Assembly (NCBI RefSeq): GCF_013408245.1
Contig: NZ_JACBYS010000005.1
Location: 124,001-188,000, forward strand
Origin: Duganella sp. 1224
GTDB lineage: Bacteria; Pseudomonadota; Gammaproteobacteria; Burkholderiales; Burkholderiaceae_D
Direction: 5' to 3'
Length of the DNA: 64,000 bases
A program made the translations under genes and the position numbers. Shown one piece after another: positions 1 through 9,096 of this stretch (its first letter is position 1; the number at the start of each line of letters is the position of its first letter). Under the pieces are notes generated by a model that worked only from the letters and a program-made list of their open reading frames with translations, was not told the DNA's origin and made no database searches.

Positions 1-1
1 G

Positions 2-1099
2 CCGATCGGCCGCCAACACTCGCTGGCGGCCGGCTGGGACATCGAACTGGGCCACCGCGAGGAGACCAAGGTCTCGGTCGACAAGAATGGCGTGCCGCAG
101 TTTGCCGATTCCGGCGACAACCTCACCGCCGAAACGAAACGCGTGGCGCTGTTCGCCCAGGACGAGTGGGACATCTCGGCGCAATGGTCGGGCTATGCCG
201 GCGTGCGCTGGGAGGGCATCCGCACCACCAGCAGCGGCGCCAGCACCGGCGACGTCAGCAATACCAGCAGCGTGTTCAGCCCGCTGTTGCACGTGGTCTA
301 CCGCATCCCCGGCCACGACAAGGACCAGTTGCGCGCCAGCCTGACCAAGAGCTACAAGGCGGCCAACATCCAGGACCTGATCGCGCTGCCGTCGCTGTCG
401 CGCCTGAACAGCGCCACGCGCCCGGACCGCACCGGCAATCCCAACCTGAAGCCGGAACTGGCCACCGGGCTGGACCTCGCCTACGAGCATTACCTGGGCC
501 GCGCCGGCATCCTCAGCGTCAGCGGCTTTATCCGTAATATCGAAGACCTGATCCGCCGCGACATTGCGCTGGAAAGCACCAGCACCGGCCCGCGCTGGGT
601 GTCGACGCCGCGCAATATCGGCCACGCGCAGAGCAAGGGCATCGAGCTGGAGGCCAAGTTCCAGTTGCAGGAGCTGGTGGCCGACGCGCCGGCCATCGAT
701 TTCCGCAGCAACTACAGCCACTTCTGGTCCAGCGTCGACGATATTCCCGGCCCCAACAACCGCCTCGACGCCCAGCCCAGGCAGACCGCCAATATCGGCG
801 CCGACTACCGCATGAAGGCGCTGCCGCTGACGCTGGGCGGCAGCCTCAACTGGACGCCGGAAACGCTGATCCAGAGCAGCCTGTCGCAGCTGGTTTACAC
901 TAGCCGCAAGCGCTCGTTCGACGCCTACGGCCTGTGGCGCTTCAACGCCAACAACCAGTTGCGCATCTCCGCCAACAACCTGGTGGCGGAGGACGCCATC
1001 GGCGCCAACACCGTGCGCACCAACGGCCTGACACAATTGGCCAACACGATCAACCAGACCTACGTCGTCTGGAGCGTCAAATACGAAATGAAGTTCTAA
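2..1099 (+). CDS. TonB-dependent receptor, C-terminal part (5' end outside window)
   Basis: The reading frame is open from base 2, so the gene starts upstream of the window; 365 residues are visible. The segment has the alternating hydrophobic/aromatic pattern of a TonB-dependent receptor beta-barrel, with asparagine-rich turns (NLKPELATGLDLAYEHY near the start of the barrel repeats). It ends in an aromatic residue, ...VKYEMKF, as expected for recognition by the outer-membrane assembly machinery. The plug domain and signal peptide are not visible, so the substrate cannot be assigned. The stop lies 15 bases before the first of three secreted M13 peptidases, so receptor and peptidase may be co-transcribed; a peptide-type substrate would fit but is inference. 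Confidence 0.85.
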   Translation, partial: PIGRQHSLAAGWDIELGHREETKVSVDKNGVPQFADSGDNLTAETKRVALFAQDEWDISAQWSGYAGVRWEGIRTTSSGASTGDVSNTSSVFSPLLHVVYRIPGHDKDQLRASLTKSYKAANIQDLIALPSLSRLNSATRPDRTGNPNLKPELATGLDLAYEHYLGRAGILSVSGFIRNIEDLIRRDIALESTSTGPRWVSTPRNIGHAQSKGIELEAKFQLQELVADAPAIDFRSNYSHFWSSVDDIPGPNNRLDAQPRQTANIGADYRMKALPLTLGGSLNWTPETLIQSSLSQLVYTSRKRSFDAYGLWRFNANNQLRISANNLVAEDAIGANTVRTNGLTQLANTINQTYVVWSVKYEMKF

Positions 1100-1114
1100 C
1101 CATAAGGACCTGCT

Positions 1115-3139
1115 GTGAAAAAAAGACTGTTGCTGACCACGCTGACCCTGACCCTGATGACCGCCTTCGCCGCCGACGCGCCTTTGCAATCCGGCATCGA
1201 CCTCCCGAACATGGACACCAGCGTGCGTCCGCAAGACGATTTCTTCACCTACCTCAACGGCAGCTGGCTGAAGACCACCGAGATCCCGGCCGACAAATCC
1301 AGCTGGGGCACGTTTGCCAAGCTGCGCGACGACACGCTGCCGCAGCTGCGCGGCCTGATCGAAAAAGCCCAGGCCGAGAAAGCCAAGAACGGCACCGAGC
1401 CGCAAAAGATCGCCGACCTGTACGCCAGTTACATGGATGAGGCCAGGCTGAACGAACTGGGCATCCGCCCGCTCGCCGGCGAGCTGAACCGCATTCGCGG
1501 CCTGAAGGACAAGAAGGGTCTGCCGATCCTGTTCGCCCACCTGGCGCAGGTCGGCATCACCACGCCGTACGGCGTCGGCGTGCGTCAGGACGCGCGCGAA
1601 TCGACCAGGTACGCGGTGTACATCGGCCAGAGCGGCCTGGGCTTGCCAGACCGCGACTACTACCTGAAAAAAGATGACGCCAAGCTGGCCGCCGCCCTGG
1701 CCAAGTACGAGTTGTACATCGCCAAGGTACTGACGCTGGCCGGCGACCACAACGCCAGTGCCAACGCCAAAAAAATCGTTGCGCTGGAAACCGCGCTGGC
1801 GGAAGTGCAGTGGACCAAGGTCGAGAACCGCGACCCGGTCAAGCGCTACAACAAGATGCCGATCAAGCAGTTGACCGACCTGGCGCCGGGCTACGACTGG
1901 GGCCACGCGCTGGCCTCGACCGGCGTGGCCAACAAGGTCGATTACGTGATCGTCAACCAGCCGAGCTACCTGACCGGCTTTGCCGCGCTGCTGGAGAAGA
2001 CCGACCTGGCCACGTGGAAGTCCTACCTGGAGTGGCAACTGCTGCGCGAAATGTCGCCGTTCCTGTCCAAGGATTTTGCCGACGCCCATTTCGATTTCTA
2101 CAGCACCGAGCTGACCGGCGTGGCCGTCAAGCCGCCGCGCTGGAAGACCGGGGTCGCCCTGGTGGAAGGCAGCCTGGGCGAAGCGCTGGGCAAGCTGTAT
2201 GTGGCGGAATACTTCCCGCCGGAGCGCAAGGCGCGCATGGATGAGCTGGTGAAGAACGTGTTGGCCGCCTACAAATCGTCGATCGACAACCTGGACTGGA
2301 TGAGCCCGGCCACCAAGGTGGAGGCGCAAGCCAAGCTGGCCAAGTTCACGCCCAAGATCGGTTACCCGACCAAGTGGCGCGATTACTCGGCGCTGGTGAT
2401 CGTCAAGGGCGACCTGGTCGGCAACGTGCTGCGCACCGCCAACTACCGCCACCAGCGCATGATCGCCAAGCTGGGCAAACCGATCGACCGCGAGGAATGG
2501 GGCATGACGCCGCAAACCATCAACGCCTACTACAACTCGACCATGAACGAGATCGTGTTCCCGGCCGCCATCCTGCAACCGCCGTTCTTTGACGCCAAGG
2601 CCGATGACGCGGTCAACTACGGCGCCATCGGCGCGGTGATCGGCCACGAGATCAGCCACGGCTTCGACGACGGCGGCAGCCAGTCGGACGGCGACGGCAA
2701 CCTGCGCGACTGGTGGACCAAGGAGGACAAGGCCAACTTCAAGGCCAAGACCGACGCCCTGGTCAAGCAGTACGACGGCTACAGCCCGCTGCCGGGCTAC
2801 CACGTCAACGGCGCGCTGACGCTGGGCGAGAACATCGCCGACAACAGCGGCATCGCCATCGCCTACAAGGCTTACCAGATTTCGCTGGGCGGCAAGGCGG
2901 CGCCGGTGATCGACGGCTTTACCGGCGACCAGCGCTTCTACATGGGCTTCGGCCAGATCTGGCGCGTGAAGATGCGCGAGAAACAGCAGATCGTGCAGAT
3001 CAAGACCGATCCGCACTCGCCGGGCCAGTTCCGCACCAATGGCCCGGTGGTCAACCAGCCGGGCTTCTACGAGGCCTTTGGCGTCAAACCGGGCGACAAG
3101 CTGTATGTTGCGCCGGAACAGCGCATTATCATCTGGTAA
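1115..3139 (+). CDS. Secreted M13 family zinc metallopeptidase (copy 1 of 3)
   Basis: 674 residues, usual length for the neprilysin/PepO (M13) family. The N-terminus MKKRLLLTTLTLTLMTAFAADA is a Sec signal peptide. The zinc motif HEISH lies near residue 510, with the third zinc ligand in GENIADNSG about 60 residues later. The family NAYYN substrate-binding motif lies upstream, and the protein ends in the conserved tryptophan (IIIW). The GTG start is chosen because AAGGA stands just before it. The gene follows the TonB receptor by 15 bases and ends in a strong hairpin. Compared with copies 2 and 3 it is the most divergent, with DGGSQSDGDG where they have DQGAQYDGDG. Predicted role: periplasmic or secreted hydrolysis of short peptides. 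Confidence 0.93.
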   Translation: MKKRLLLTTLTLTLMTAFAADAPLQSGIDLPNMDTSVRPQDDFFTYLNGSWLKTTEIPADKSSWGTFAKLRDDTLPQLRGLIEKAQAEKAKNGTEPQKIADLYASYMDEARLNELGIRPLAGELNRIRGLKDKKGLPILFAHLAQVGITTPYGVGVRQDARESTRYAVYIGQSGLGLPDRDYYLKKDDAKLAAALAKYELYIAKVLTLAGDHNASANAKKIVALETALAEVQWTKVENRDPVKRYNKMPIKQLTDLAPGYDWGHALASTGVANKVDYVIVNQPSYLTGFAALLEKTDLATWKSYLEWQLLREMSPFLSKDFADAHFDFYSTELTGVAVKPPRWKTGVALVEGSLGEALGKLYVAEYFPPERKARMDELVKNVLAAYKSSIDNLDWMSPATKVEAQAKLAKFTPKIGYPTKWRDYSALVIVKGDLVGNVLRTANYRHQRMIAKLGKPIDREEWGMTPQTINAYYNSTMNEIVFPAAILQPPFFDAKADDAVNYGAIGAVIGHEISHGFDDGGSQSDGDGNLRDWWTKEDKANFKAKTDALVKQYDGYSPLPGYHVNGALTLGENIADNSGIAIAYKAYQISLGGKAAPVIDGFTGDQRFYMGFGQIWRVKMREKQQIVQIKTDPHSPGQFRTNGPVVNQPGFYEAFGVKPGDKLYVAPEQRIIIW

Positions 3140-3151
3140 TCGTTTAGTCTC

Positions 3152-3184
3152 AGCAAAAAAGCCACCTCGCGTGGCTTTTTTGCT
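3152..3184. terminator. Bidirectional intrinsic terminator after M13 copy 1
   Basis: A perfect 14-bp stem (agcaaaaaagccac pairing with gtggcttttttgct) around a 5-base loop, with an A-run on one side and a T-run on the other. It lies between copies 1 and 2, so copy 2 probably has its own promoter. Confidence 0.85.
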
Positions 3185-3214
3185 ATTGTTTCAAGACTTT
3201 GGGAGAGCTCATCA

Positions 3215-5233
3215 ATGAAAAAATATTTGCTCAGCGCGCTGATGCTGGCGCTGCTGGCCTCGGCCGGCGTACAGGCGCAACAAAAAACCTCGGGCGTGGA
3301 CCTGGCCAACATCGATCCGTCGGTGCGCCCGCAGGATAACTTCTTCCTCAACCTGAATGGCAAGTGGCTGGCCAAGACCGAAATCCCGGCCGACAAGTCG
3401 AGCTGGGGCTCGTTCGAAAAGCTGGACGACGACACCAAGCCGCAGCTGCGCGCCATCATCGAGGCGGCCGCCGCCAATCCAAGCGGCCCGGACGCCCAGC
3501 GCATCGGCGATTTCTTCGCCAGCTACATGGACGAGGCCAGACTGGAGCAGTTGCGCCTGGCGCCGCTGAAGGCCGACTTCGACCGCGTGGCCGCGCTCAG
3601 CGACAAGCAGCAGATTCCCGCGCTGATCGCCCATTTCAACCGCTACGGCTACACCGCGCCCTACGGCTTCGCCATCCACCAGGACAACAAGGACTCCACT
3701 AAATACGTGGCCGACCTGGTGCAGGACGGCCTGAGCCTGCCGGACCGCGACTACTACCTGAAGAATGCGGACAAGAAGCTGGCCGACACGCTGGCCAAAT
3801 ACGAACAGCACGTGGCCCGCATGCTGACCCTGGCCGGCAACGCCAACGGCGCGGCCGACGCCAAGGCCATCGTGGCGCTGGAAACCGAGATCGCCAAGCT
3901 GCAGTGGACCAAGGTCGCGCTGCGCGATCCGGTCAAGGCCTACAACAAGGTGCCGCTGGACAAGCTGTCCAGGCTGGCGCCGGGCTACGACTGGACCACG
4001 TGGCTGAACGACACCGGCATCGGCGGCAAGGTCGATTACGTCATCGTCAGCCAGCCGAGCTTCATTAGCGGCTTCAACAAGCTGCTCAACAAGACGCCGC
4101 TGAGCACCTGGAAGGTGTACTTCCAGTGGCAGGTGCTGCACGCCAACGCGCCCTATCTGGCCAAGGATTTCGCGCAGGAGAACTTCGCCTTCTACGGCAA
4201 GGTGTTGAGCGGCATCGACGAACAGCAGCCGCGCTGGAAACGCGGCGTCAACGCCACCGACGGCGCGCTGGGCGAGGCGCTGGGCAAGCTGTACGTCGAG
4301 CAGCATTTCCCGGCCGAGCGCAAGGCGCGCATGGAGCAACTGGTGAAAAATCTGCTGGAGGCGTTCAAGGAAAGCATCAACACGCTGGACTGGATGGGGC
4401 CGGAAACCAAGCTGCAGGCGCAGGCCAAGCTGGCCAAGTTCACCACCAAGATCGGCTACCCGAACAAGTGGCGCGATTACTCGAAGCTGACGGTGTCGCG
4501 CGACGACCTGGTCGGCAACGTGCTGCGCTCGCACGCGTTTGACTACCAGAAGGAGGTCGACAAGCTCGGCAAGCCGATCGACCGCGACGAGTGGGGCATG
4601 ACGCCGCAGACCGTCAACGCCTACTACAACCCGGAGCTGAACGAGATCGTGTTCCCGGCCGTGATTCTGCAGCCGCCGTTCTTCGACGCCGACGCCGACG
4701 ACGCCGTCAACTACGGCGCCATCGGCGCGGTCATCGGCCACGAGATCAGCCATGGCTTCGACGACCAGGGCGCGCAGTACGACGGCGACGGCAACCTGCG
4801 CGACTGGTGGACCAAGGCCGACCACAAGGCCTTTGCCGCCAAGACCAAGATGCTGGTCAAGCAGTACAACAGCTACAGCCCGGTCAAGGGCTACTACGTC
4901 AACGGCGAGCTGACCTTGGGCGAAAACATCGCCGACAACAGCGGCGCCGCCATCGCCTACAAGGCTTACCTCATCTCGCTGGGCGGCAAGCCGGCGCCGG
5001 TGATCGACGGCCTGAGCGGCGAGCAGCGCTTCTACATGGGCTTTGGCCAGGTGTGGCGCAGCAAGATCCGCGACGCCCAGCAAATCGTCTACCTGAAAAC
5101 CGATCCGCACTCGCCGGATCAGTTCCGCGCCAATGGCACGGTGCGTAACCAGCCGGGCTTCTACCAAGCCTTTGGCGTCAAGCCGGGCGACAAGATGTAC
5201 CTGCCGCCCAAAGACCGCGTCATCATGTGGTGA
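3215..5233 (+). CDS. Secreted M13 family zinc metallopeptidase (copy 2 of 3)
   Basis: 672 residues, starting MKKYLLSALMLALLASAGVQAQ, a typical Sec signal peptide. HEISH lies near residue 509 and GENIADNSG near residue 570; NAYYN and the C-terminal VIMW are present, so all zinc and catalytic positions look intact. In a 90-residue stretch around the zinc site (LGKPIDRDEWG... to ...ADHKAF) I count only six differences from copy 3, so these two are the more recent duplicates. The ATG is preceded by a GGGAG-like ribosome site. Terminator-like hairpins on both sides make it a likely single-gene transcription unit. Predicted role: extracytoplasmic oligopeptidase. Confidence 0.93.
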   Translation: MKKYLLSALMLALLASAGVQAQQKTSGVDLANIDPSVRPQDNFFLNLNGKWLAKTEIPADKSSWGSFEKLDDDTKPQLRAIIEAAAANPSGPDAQRIGDFFASYMDEARLEQLRLAPLKADFDRVAALSDKQQIPALIAHFNRYGYTAPYGFAIHQDNKDSTKYVADLVQDGLSLPDRDYYLKNADKKLADTLAKYEQHVARMLTLAGNANGAADAKAIVALETEIAKLQWTKVALRDPVKAYNKVPLDKLSRLAPGYDWTTWLNDTGIGGKVDYVIVSQPSFISGFNKLLNKTPLSTWKVYFQWQVLHANAPYLAKDFAQENFAFYGKVLSGIDEQQPRWKRGVNATDGALGEALGKLYVEQHFPAERKARMEQLVKNLLEAFKESINTLDWMGPETKLQAQAKLAKFTTKIGYPNKWRDYSKLTVSRDDLVGNVLRSHAFDYQKEVDKLGKPIDRDEWGMTPQTVNAYYNPELNEIVFPAVILQPPFFDADADDAVNYGAIGAVIGHEISHGFDDQGAQYDGDGNLRDWWTKADHKAFAAKTKMLVKQYNSYSPVKGYYVNGELTLGENIADNSGAAIAYKAYLISLGGKPAPVIDGLSGEQRFYMGFGQVWRSKIRDAQQIVYLKTDPHSPDQFRANGTVRNQPGFYQAFGVKPGDKMYLPPKDRVIMW

Positions 5234-5251
5234 TGTGATATAAAGCAACAC

Positions 5252-5276
5252 GGCCCATCTGAGCAATGGGCCTTTC
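5252..5276 (+). terminator. Intrinsic terminator after M13 copy 2
   Basis: Stem ggcccat/atgggcc with a 7-base loop, followed by TTTCAT. The T-run is short, so termination may be partial. Confidence 0.65.
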
Positions 5277-5302
5277 ATATACATTCATAGAAGGAAATCC
5301 TC

Positions 5303-7369
5303 GTGAAACGTCATCTCGTAAGTGCATTGATGCTGAGCCTGATCGCAGGCCTGGCCGGCGCCGCGGACACTGCCAAAAGCAGCGCTCCAGCCAGCGCCAA
5401 GGTAGCTAGCAAGAAGCCGGTGTCCGGCATCGCCGTCGAATACACCGACCCGTCGGTGCGGGTGCAGGACGACCTGTTCCTGCACATGAACGGCAAGTGG
5501 CTGGCGACGACCGAGATCCCGGCCGACAAATCGAGCTGGGGCAGCTTTGCCAAGCTACGCGATGACATCCAGCCGCAACTGCGCGCCATCATCGAAGGCG
5601 CCGCCGCCAACCAGGCTGGCGGCCCCGAGGCGCAGCGCATCGGCGACTTCTACGCCAGCTTCATGGACGAGGCCCGGCTGGAGCAACTGGGCCTGACGCC
5701 GCTGAACGCGGAACTGGCCAAGGTGGCCGCCATCAGCGACAAGAAACAGCTGCCGCAGCTGATCTCGCACTTCAACCAGATCGGCGTGACCGCGCCGTAC
5801 GGCTACGGCATCCACCAGGACAACAAGGATTCCACCAAGTACGTGGTCGACATCGGCCAGGACGGCCTGGGCCTGCCGGACCGCGACTACTACCTGAAGG
5901 CCGACGACAAGAAGCTGGCCGACATCCTGGCCAAGTACGAACTGCACGTCGGCAAAATGCTGACGCTGGCCGGCGACCCGCACGGCGCCGCCACCGCCCA
6001 CGCCGTGGTCGAGTTCGAAAAGGAACTGGCCAAGCTGCAATGGACCAAGGTCGAGCTGCGTGACCCGATCAAGGCCTACAACAAGGTCGACGTCGCCAAG
6101 CTGGGCGAGGTGGCGCCGGGCTACGACTGGAACGCCTACCTGACCGACGCCGGCATCGCAGGCAAGGTCGGCTACGTGATCGTCAGCCAGCCGAGCTACC
6201 TGAAGGGCATGACCGCGCTGCTGGACAGCACGCCGCTGGACACGCTCAAAGCCTACTTCCAGTGGCAGCTGGTGCGCGCCCACGCCGGCTACCTGAGCAA
6301 AGCCTTCGTGGATGAGAGCTTCGCCTTCTACGGCACCGTGCTGAGCGGCGTGACCGAACAGCGTCCACGCTGGAAGCGCGGCGTGTCGGTGACCGAAGGC
6401 GCGCTGGGCGAGGCCGTCGGCAAGCTGTACGTGCAGCAGTACTTCCCGGCCGAGCGCAAGGCGCGCATGGAAGCGCTGGTGAAAAACCTGCTGGCCGCCT
6501 ACAAGACCTCGATCGACAAGCTGGACTGGATGACGCCGGCCACCAAGCAGCAGGCGCAAGCCAAGCTGGCCAAGTTCACCACCAAGATCGGCTACCCGAA
6601 CAAATGGCGCGACTACAGCGCGCTGGAGATCCGCAAGGATGACCTGGTCGGCAACGTGCTGCGCTCGCACCAGTTCGAGTACAACAAGGAGCTGAACAAG
6701 CTGGGCAAACCGATCGACCGCGACGAGTGGGGCATGACGCCGCAGACCGTCAACGCCTACTACAACCCGGAGATGAATGAAATCGTCTTCCCGGCGGCGA
6801 TCCTGCAGGCGCCGTTCTTCAACGCCGACGCCGACGACGCGGTCAACTACGGCGCCATCGGCGGCGTGATCGGCCATGAAATCAGCCACGGCTTCGACGA
6901 CCAGGGCGCGCAGTACGACGGCGACGGCAACCTGCGTGACTGGTGGACCCCGGCCGACCACAAGGCCTTCGACGCCAAGACCAAGATGCTGGTCGAGCAG
7001 TACAACCAGTTCAGCCCGCTGCCGGGCTACCACGTCAACGGCGAGCTGACGCTGGGCGAAAATATCGCCGACAACAGCGGCGTGGCGATCGCCTACAAGG
7101 CTTACAAGCTGTCGCTGCACGGCAAGAAGGCACCGGTCATCGACGGCCTGAGCGGCGATCAGCGCTTCTACATGGGCTTTGCGCAAGTGTGGCGCATGAA
7201 GATGCGCGAGGCGGCGCAGATCCAGCAGATCAAGACCGACCCGCACTCGCCGGGCCAGTTCCGCGCCAACGGCCCGATGCGCAACCAGCCGGGCTTCTAC
7301 GACGCCTTCAGCGTCAAGCCGGGCGACAAGATGTACCTGCCGCCAAAAGACCGCGTGATCATGTGGTAA
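5303..7369 (+). CDS. Secreted M13 family zinc metallopeptidase (copy 3 of 3)
   Basis: 688 residues, about 15 longer than its neighbours because of an Ala/Ser/Lys-rich linker (KSSAPASAKVASKKP) between the signal peptide and the catalytic region. HEISH lies near residue 523 and GENIADNSG near residue 586; NAYYN and the terminal VIMW are conserved. The GTG start has AAGGAAA upstream, and the signal peptide resembles copy 2 (MKRHLVSALMLSLIAG). A strong terminator follows. Together with copies 1 and 2 it forms a tandem array produced by local duplication, all copies apparently active. Predicted location: periplasm or outside the cell. Confidence 0.93.
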   Translation: MKRHLVSALMLSLIAGLAGAADTAKSSAPASAKVASKKPVSGIAVEYTDPSVRVQDDLFLHMNGKWLATTEIPADKSSWGSFAKLRDDIQPQLRAIIEGAAANQAGGPEAQRIGDFYASFMDEARLEQLGLTPLNAELAKVAAISDKKQLPQLISHFNQIGVTAPYGYGIHQDNKDSTKYVVDIGQDGLGLPDRDYYLKADDKKLADILAKYELHVGKMLTLAGDPHGAATAHAVVEFEKELAKLQWTKVELRDPIKAYNKVDVAKLGEVAPGYDWNAYLTDAGIAGKVGYVIVSQPSYLKGMTALLDSTPLDTLKAYFQWQLVRAHAGYLSKAFVDESFAFYGTVLSGVTEQRPRWKRGVSVTEGALGEAVGKLYVQQYFPAERKARMEALVKNLLAAYKTSIDKLDWMTPATKQQAQAKLAKFTTKIGYPNKWRDYSALEIRKDDLVGNVLRSHQFEYNKELNKLGKPIDRDEWGMTPQTVNAYYNPEMNEIVFPAAILQAPFFNADADDAVNYGAIGGVIGHEISHGFDDQGAQYDGDGNLRDWWTPADHKAFDAKTKMLVEQYNQFSPLPGYHVNGELTLGENIADNSGVAIAYKAYKLSLHGKKAPVIDGLSGDQRFYMGFAQVWRMKMREAAQIQQIKTDPHSPGQFRANGPMRNQPGFYDAFSVKPGDKMYLPPKDRVIMW

Positions 7370-7390
7370 GCGGGTAAGCCCGTCAGCGAA

Positions 7391-7414
7391 GGCCGCAGCG
7401 ATGCGGCCTTTTTT
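7391..7414 (+). terminator. Intrinsic terminator after M13 copy 3
   Basis: Perfect 7-bp stem ggccgca/tgcggcc with a 4-base loop and a run of six T residues. It closes the M13 array. Confidence 0.9.
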
Positions 7415-7461
7415 CATTTCAGAGTAAACTAGCGGCTTCCGATTCAACCACCCCGATTGTC

Positions 7462-8013
7462 ATGCGCTATACCCTTGCTCTTGTCTTGCCGCTGCTGCTG
7501 AGTGCCTGCGGCGATTCCTACACGCCGGTGGACGTCTACATGGCCAAGACGCCGGAGTGCGCCAGCTGGCAGGAAGGCTCGCGCTTCGCGCTGCCGCGCG
7601 GCATCAGCGTGTCGACCACGCCGCCGGTGACGCTGCCGGACGGCGGCGCCGAGTTCACCTTCGTCTACCTGGTGCCGCGCGGCGAGCGCGCGCTGTTCCT
7701 CAGCCGCGAATACGCCGTGACACAGCCGAAAGGACCGGTGATCGCCAAGCCGCAGCTGGTCAGCTTCTACCAGCGCACCACCAATTCGCCGGCCGAAATC
7801 GTCGAGGTGATCCCCAAGGTGCCGGACATGCTGATTGCCGGCGCCACCGGCGAGGAAACCATCTGGCGCGTGCGCCTGCGCGTGACCGACAAGCTGCCGG
7901 CGCGTTTCGACGTCACGCCGCCAGCGTTCGAGATCGCGCTGCACAAGTACCCGATGCGCACCTTCACCTACCGCTATTTCCCGGACCGCAAGGCCTACGG
8001 TTTGTGCAGCTAA
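7462..8013 (+). CDS. Predicted lipoprotein of unknown function
   Basis: 183 residues. The N-terminus MRYTLALVLPLLLSACGDS has a short signal peptide and the lipobox LSAC, so Cys16 should be lipidated and the protein anchored to a membrane. The rest is a soluble beta-rich domain with no motif I recognise. No strong ribosome-binding site precedes the ATG. It stands alone between the M13 array and a convergent cytochrome gene with which it shares a terminator. Confidence 0.75.
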   Translation: MRYTLALVLPLLLSACGDSYTPVDVYMAKTPECASWQEGSRFALPRGISVSTTPPVTLPDGGAEFTFVYLVPRGERALFLSREYAVTQPKGPVIAKPQLVSFYQRTTNSPAEIVEVIPKVPDMLIAGATGEETIWRVRLRVTDKLPARFDVTPPAFEIALHKYPMRTFTYRYFPDRKAYGLCS

Positions 8014-8014
8014 T

Positions 8015-8041
8015 AAAAAACCGGCCGCGCGGGCCGGTTTT
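8015..8041. terminator. Shared bidirectional terminator between lipoprotein and cytochrome genes
   Basis: Stem aaaccggcc/ggccggttt around gcgcg, with an A-run on the left and a T-run on the right. It serves the converging genes on both sides. Confidence 0.85.
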
Positions 8042-8062
8042 GCGTTGGCGGCGCGAGGCCGC

Positions 8063-8620
8063 TTATTTCTGCGGCTCCGACGCGGCCGGCGCGGCAGCCG
8101 CAGCCGCCGGGGCCGGCACGTCCGGCTCCTTGAACTTGGCGCCGGCGTGGTTGGCCATGTAGACCACCGCGCGCGCCACTTCCACATCGTCCAGATCCGG
8201 ATTGCCGCCCTTGGCCGGCATCGCGCGCAAGCCCTCGATGGCGTGCTTGACGACGGTATCGTAACCCTGGGCGATACGCGCGCCCCAGGCGCCGGCATCG
8301 CCGAACTTCGGCGCGCCAGCGGCGCCGGTGCCATGGCAGGCCGCGCAGGTGGAGGTGTAGATCGCCTCGCCGGACTGCAGCACCTTCGGCGCGTTGGCGT
8401 CCTTCAGCGTAAAGCCCTCGTTAGCCACCGGCGCGATGCGCGCGGCCACTTCCTCCGGCGCCTGACTGTTGGAGCCGGCGCCCGTGAGCTTGGTGGTGGT
8501 GACGTATTGGACCAGCAGGATGATGCCGAGGATGGTGACTGCGAAGAAGCCGATCACGGCTCCAACCAGCTGTTTTGGGGTACGGATGACGGATTCGTGT
8601 TCGTTGTGTGCGTCGCTCAT
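8063..8620 (-). CDS. Membrane-anchored monoheme cytochrome c (cytochrome c5-like)
   Basis: 185 residues. One transmembrane helix (about residues 18-40) anchors the protein, with the C-terminal domain in the periplasm. The heme c site CAACH is at residues 92-96, and a methionine in RAMPAKGG is the likely second axial ligand. The tail is Ala/Pro rich. The ATG has AAGGAAA upstream. The family carries electrons between quinol-oxidising complexes and terminal oxidases or other acceptors; the specific partner is not visible here. It is a single gene ending at the shared terminator. Confidence 0.88.
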   Translation of the reverse strand: MSDAHNEHESVIRTPKQLVGAVIGFFAVTILGIILLVQYVTTTKLTGAGSNSQAPEEVAARIAPVANEGFTLKDANAPKVLQSGEAIYTSTCAACHGTGAAGAPKFGDAGAWGARIAQGYDTVVKHAIEGLRAMPAKGGNPDLDDVEVARAVVYMANHAGAKFKEPDVPAPAAAAAAPAASEPQK

Positions 8621-8824
8621 GATTTCCTTCAGAAACAGATTTCAGGCCGGGGTGGCGCGAAGAGTTGATCAGCAGCAGCCTTGTAAAAACCTTCACCAAA
8701 CGGCTGATTATAGACACAAGAATGCTGCGAAGGAAACGCAAACATGTACAAAACGACAGCGGCCCCATGGACGGCCGCCGGTAAACACGGTATCCTACGG
8801 CACGCCTTCGCGTATCTCCCTGTC

Positions 8825-8900
8825 GCGGCTGTAGCTCAGTGGATAGAGTATTGGCCTCCGAAGCCAAGGGTCACTGGTTCGATCCCAGTCAGCCGCACCA
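8825..8900 (+). tRNA. tRNA-Arg (anticodon CCG)
   Basis: A complete cloverleaf. The acceptor arm gcggctg pairs with cagccgc. The anticodon stem is ttggc/gccaa with loop ctCCGaa, so the anticodon CCG reads the CGG codon. The T arm contains ggttcgatccc, and the CCA end is encoded in the DNA (8898-8900). It is a single tRNA gene; about 200 bases on each side (8621-8824 and 8901-9096) contain nothing I can identify. Confidence 0.97.
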
Positions 8901-9096
8901 ATTTTTCCCATAGAATCAATCGCTTATCGCGTGCGGTATGCCGCATGGCCAGGCCGGCGCACGCGCGGCGCGGCTTGGCCGATAGCCGGCAAGCGCGCGC
9001 GGTCTGGATAGTTGTATTGTGCCACCGCAGCAAATCGCCGGGAATTTCTCGCGGCTTTTTGATGTGCATCAAAAAATGCGTTAATTGAGGCCTTTG

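Noticed and set aside
3212-7447. Long minus-strand open frames opposite M13 copies 2 and 3
   Set aside because: Antisense shadows of the peptidase genes; repeated because the genes are paralogues. No motif or ribosome site supports them.
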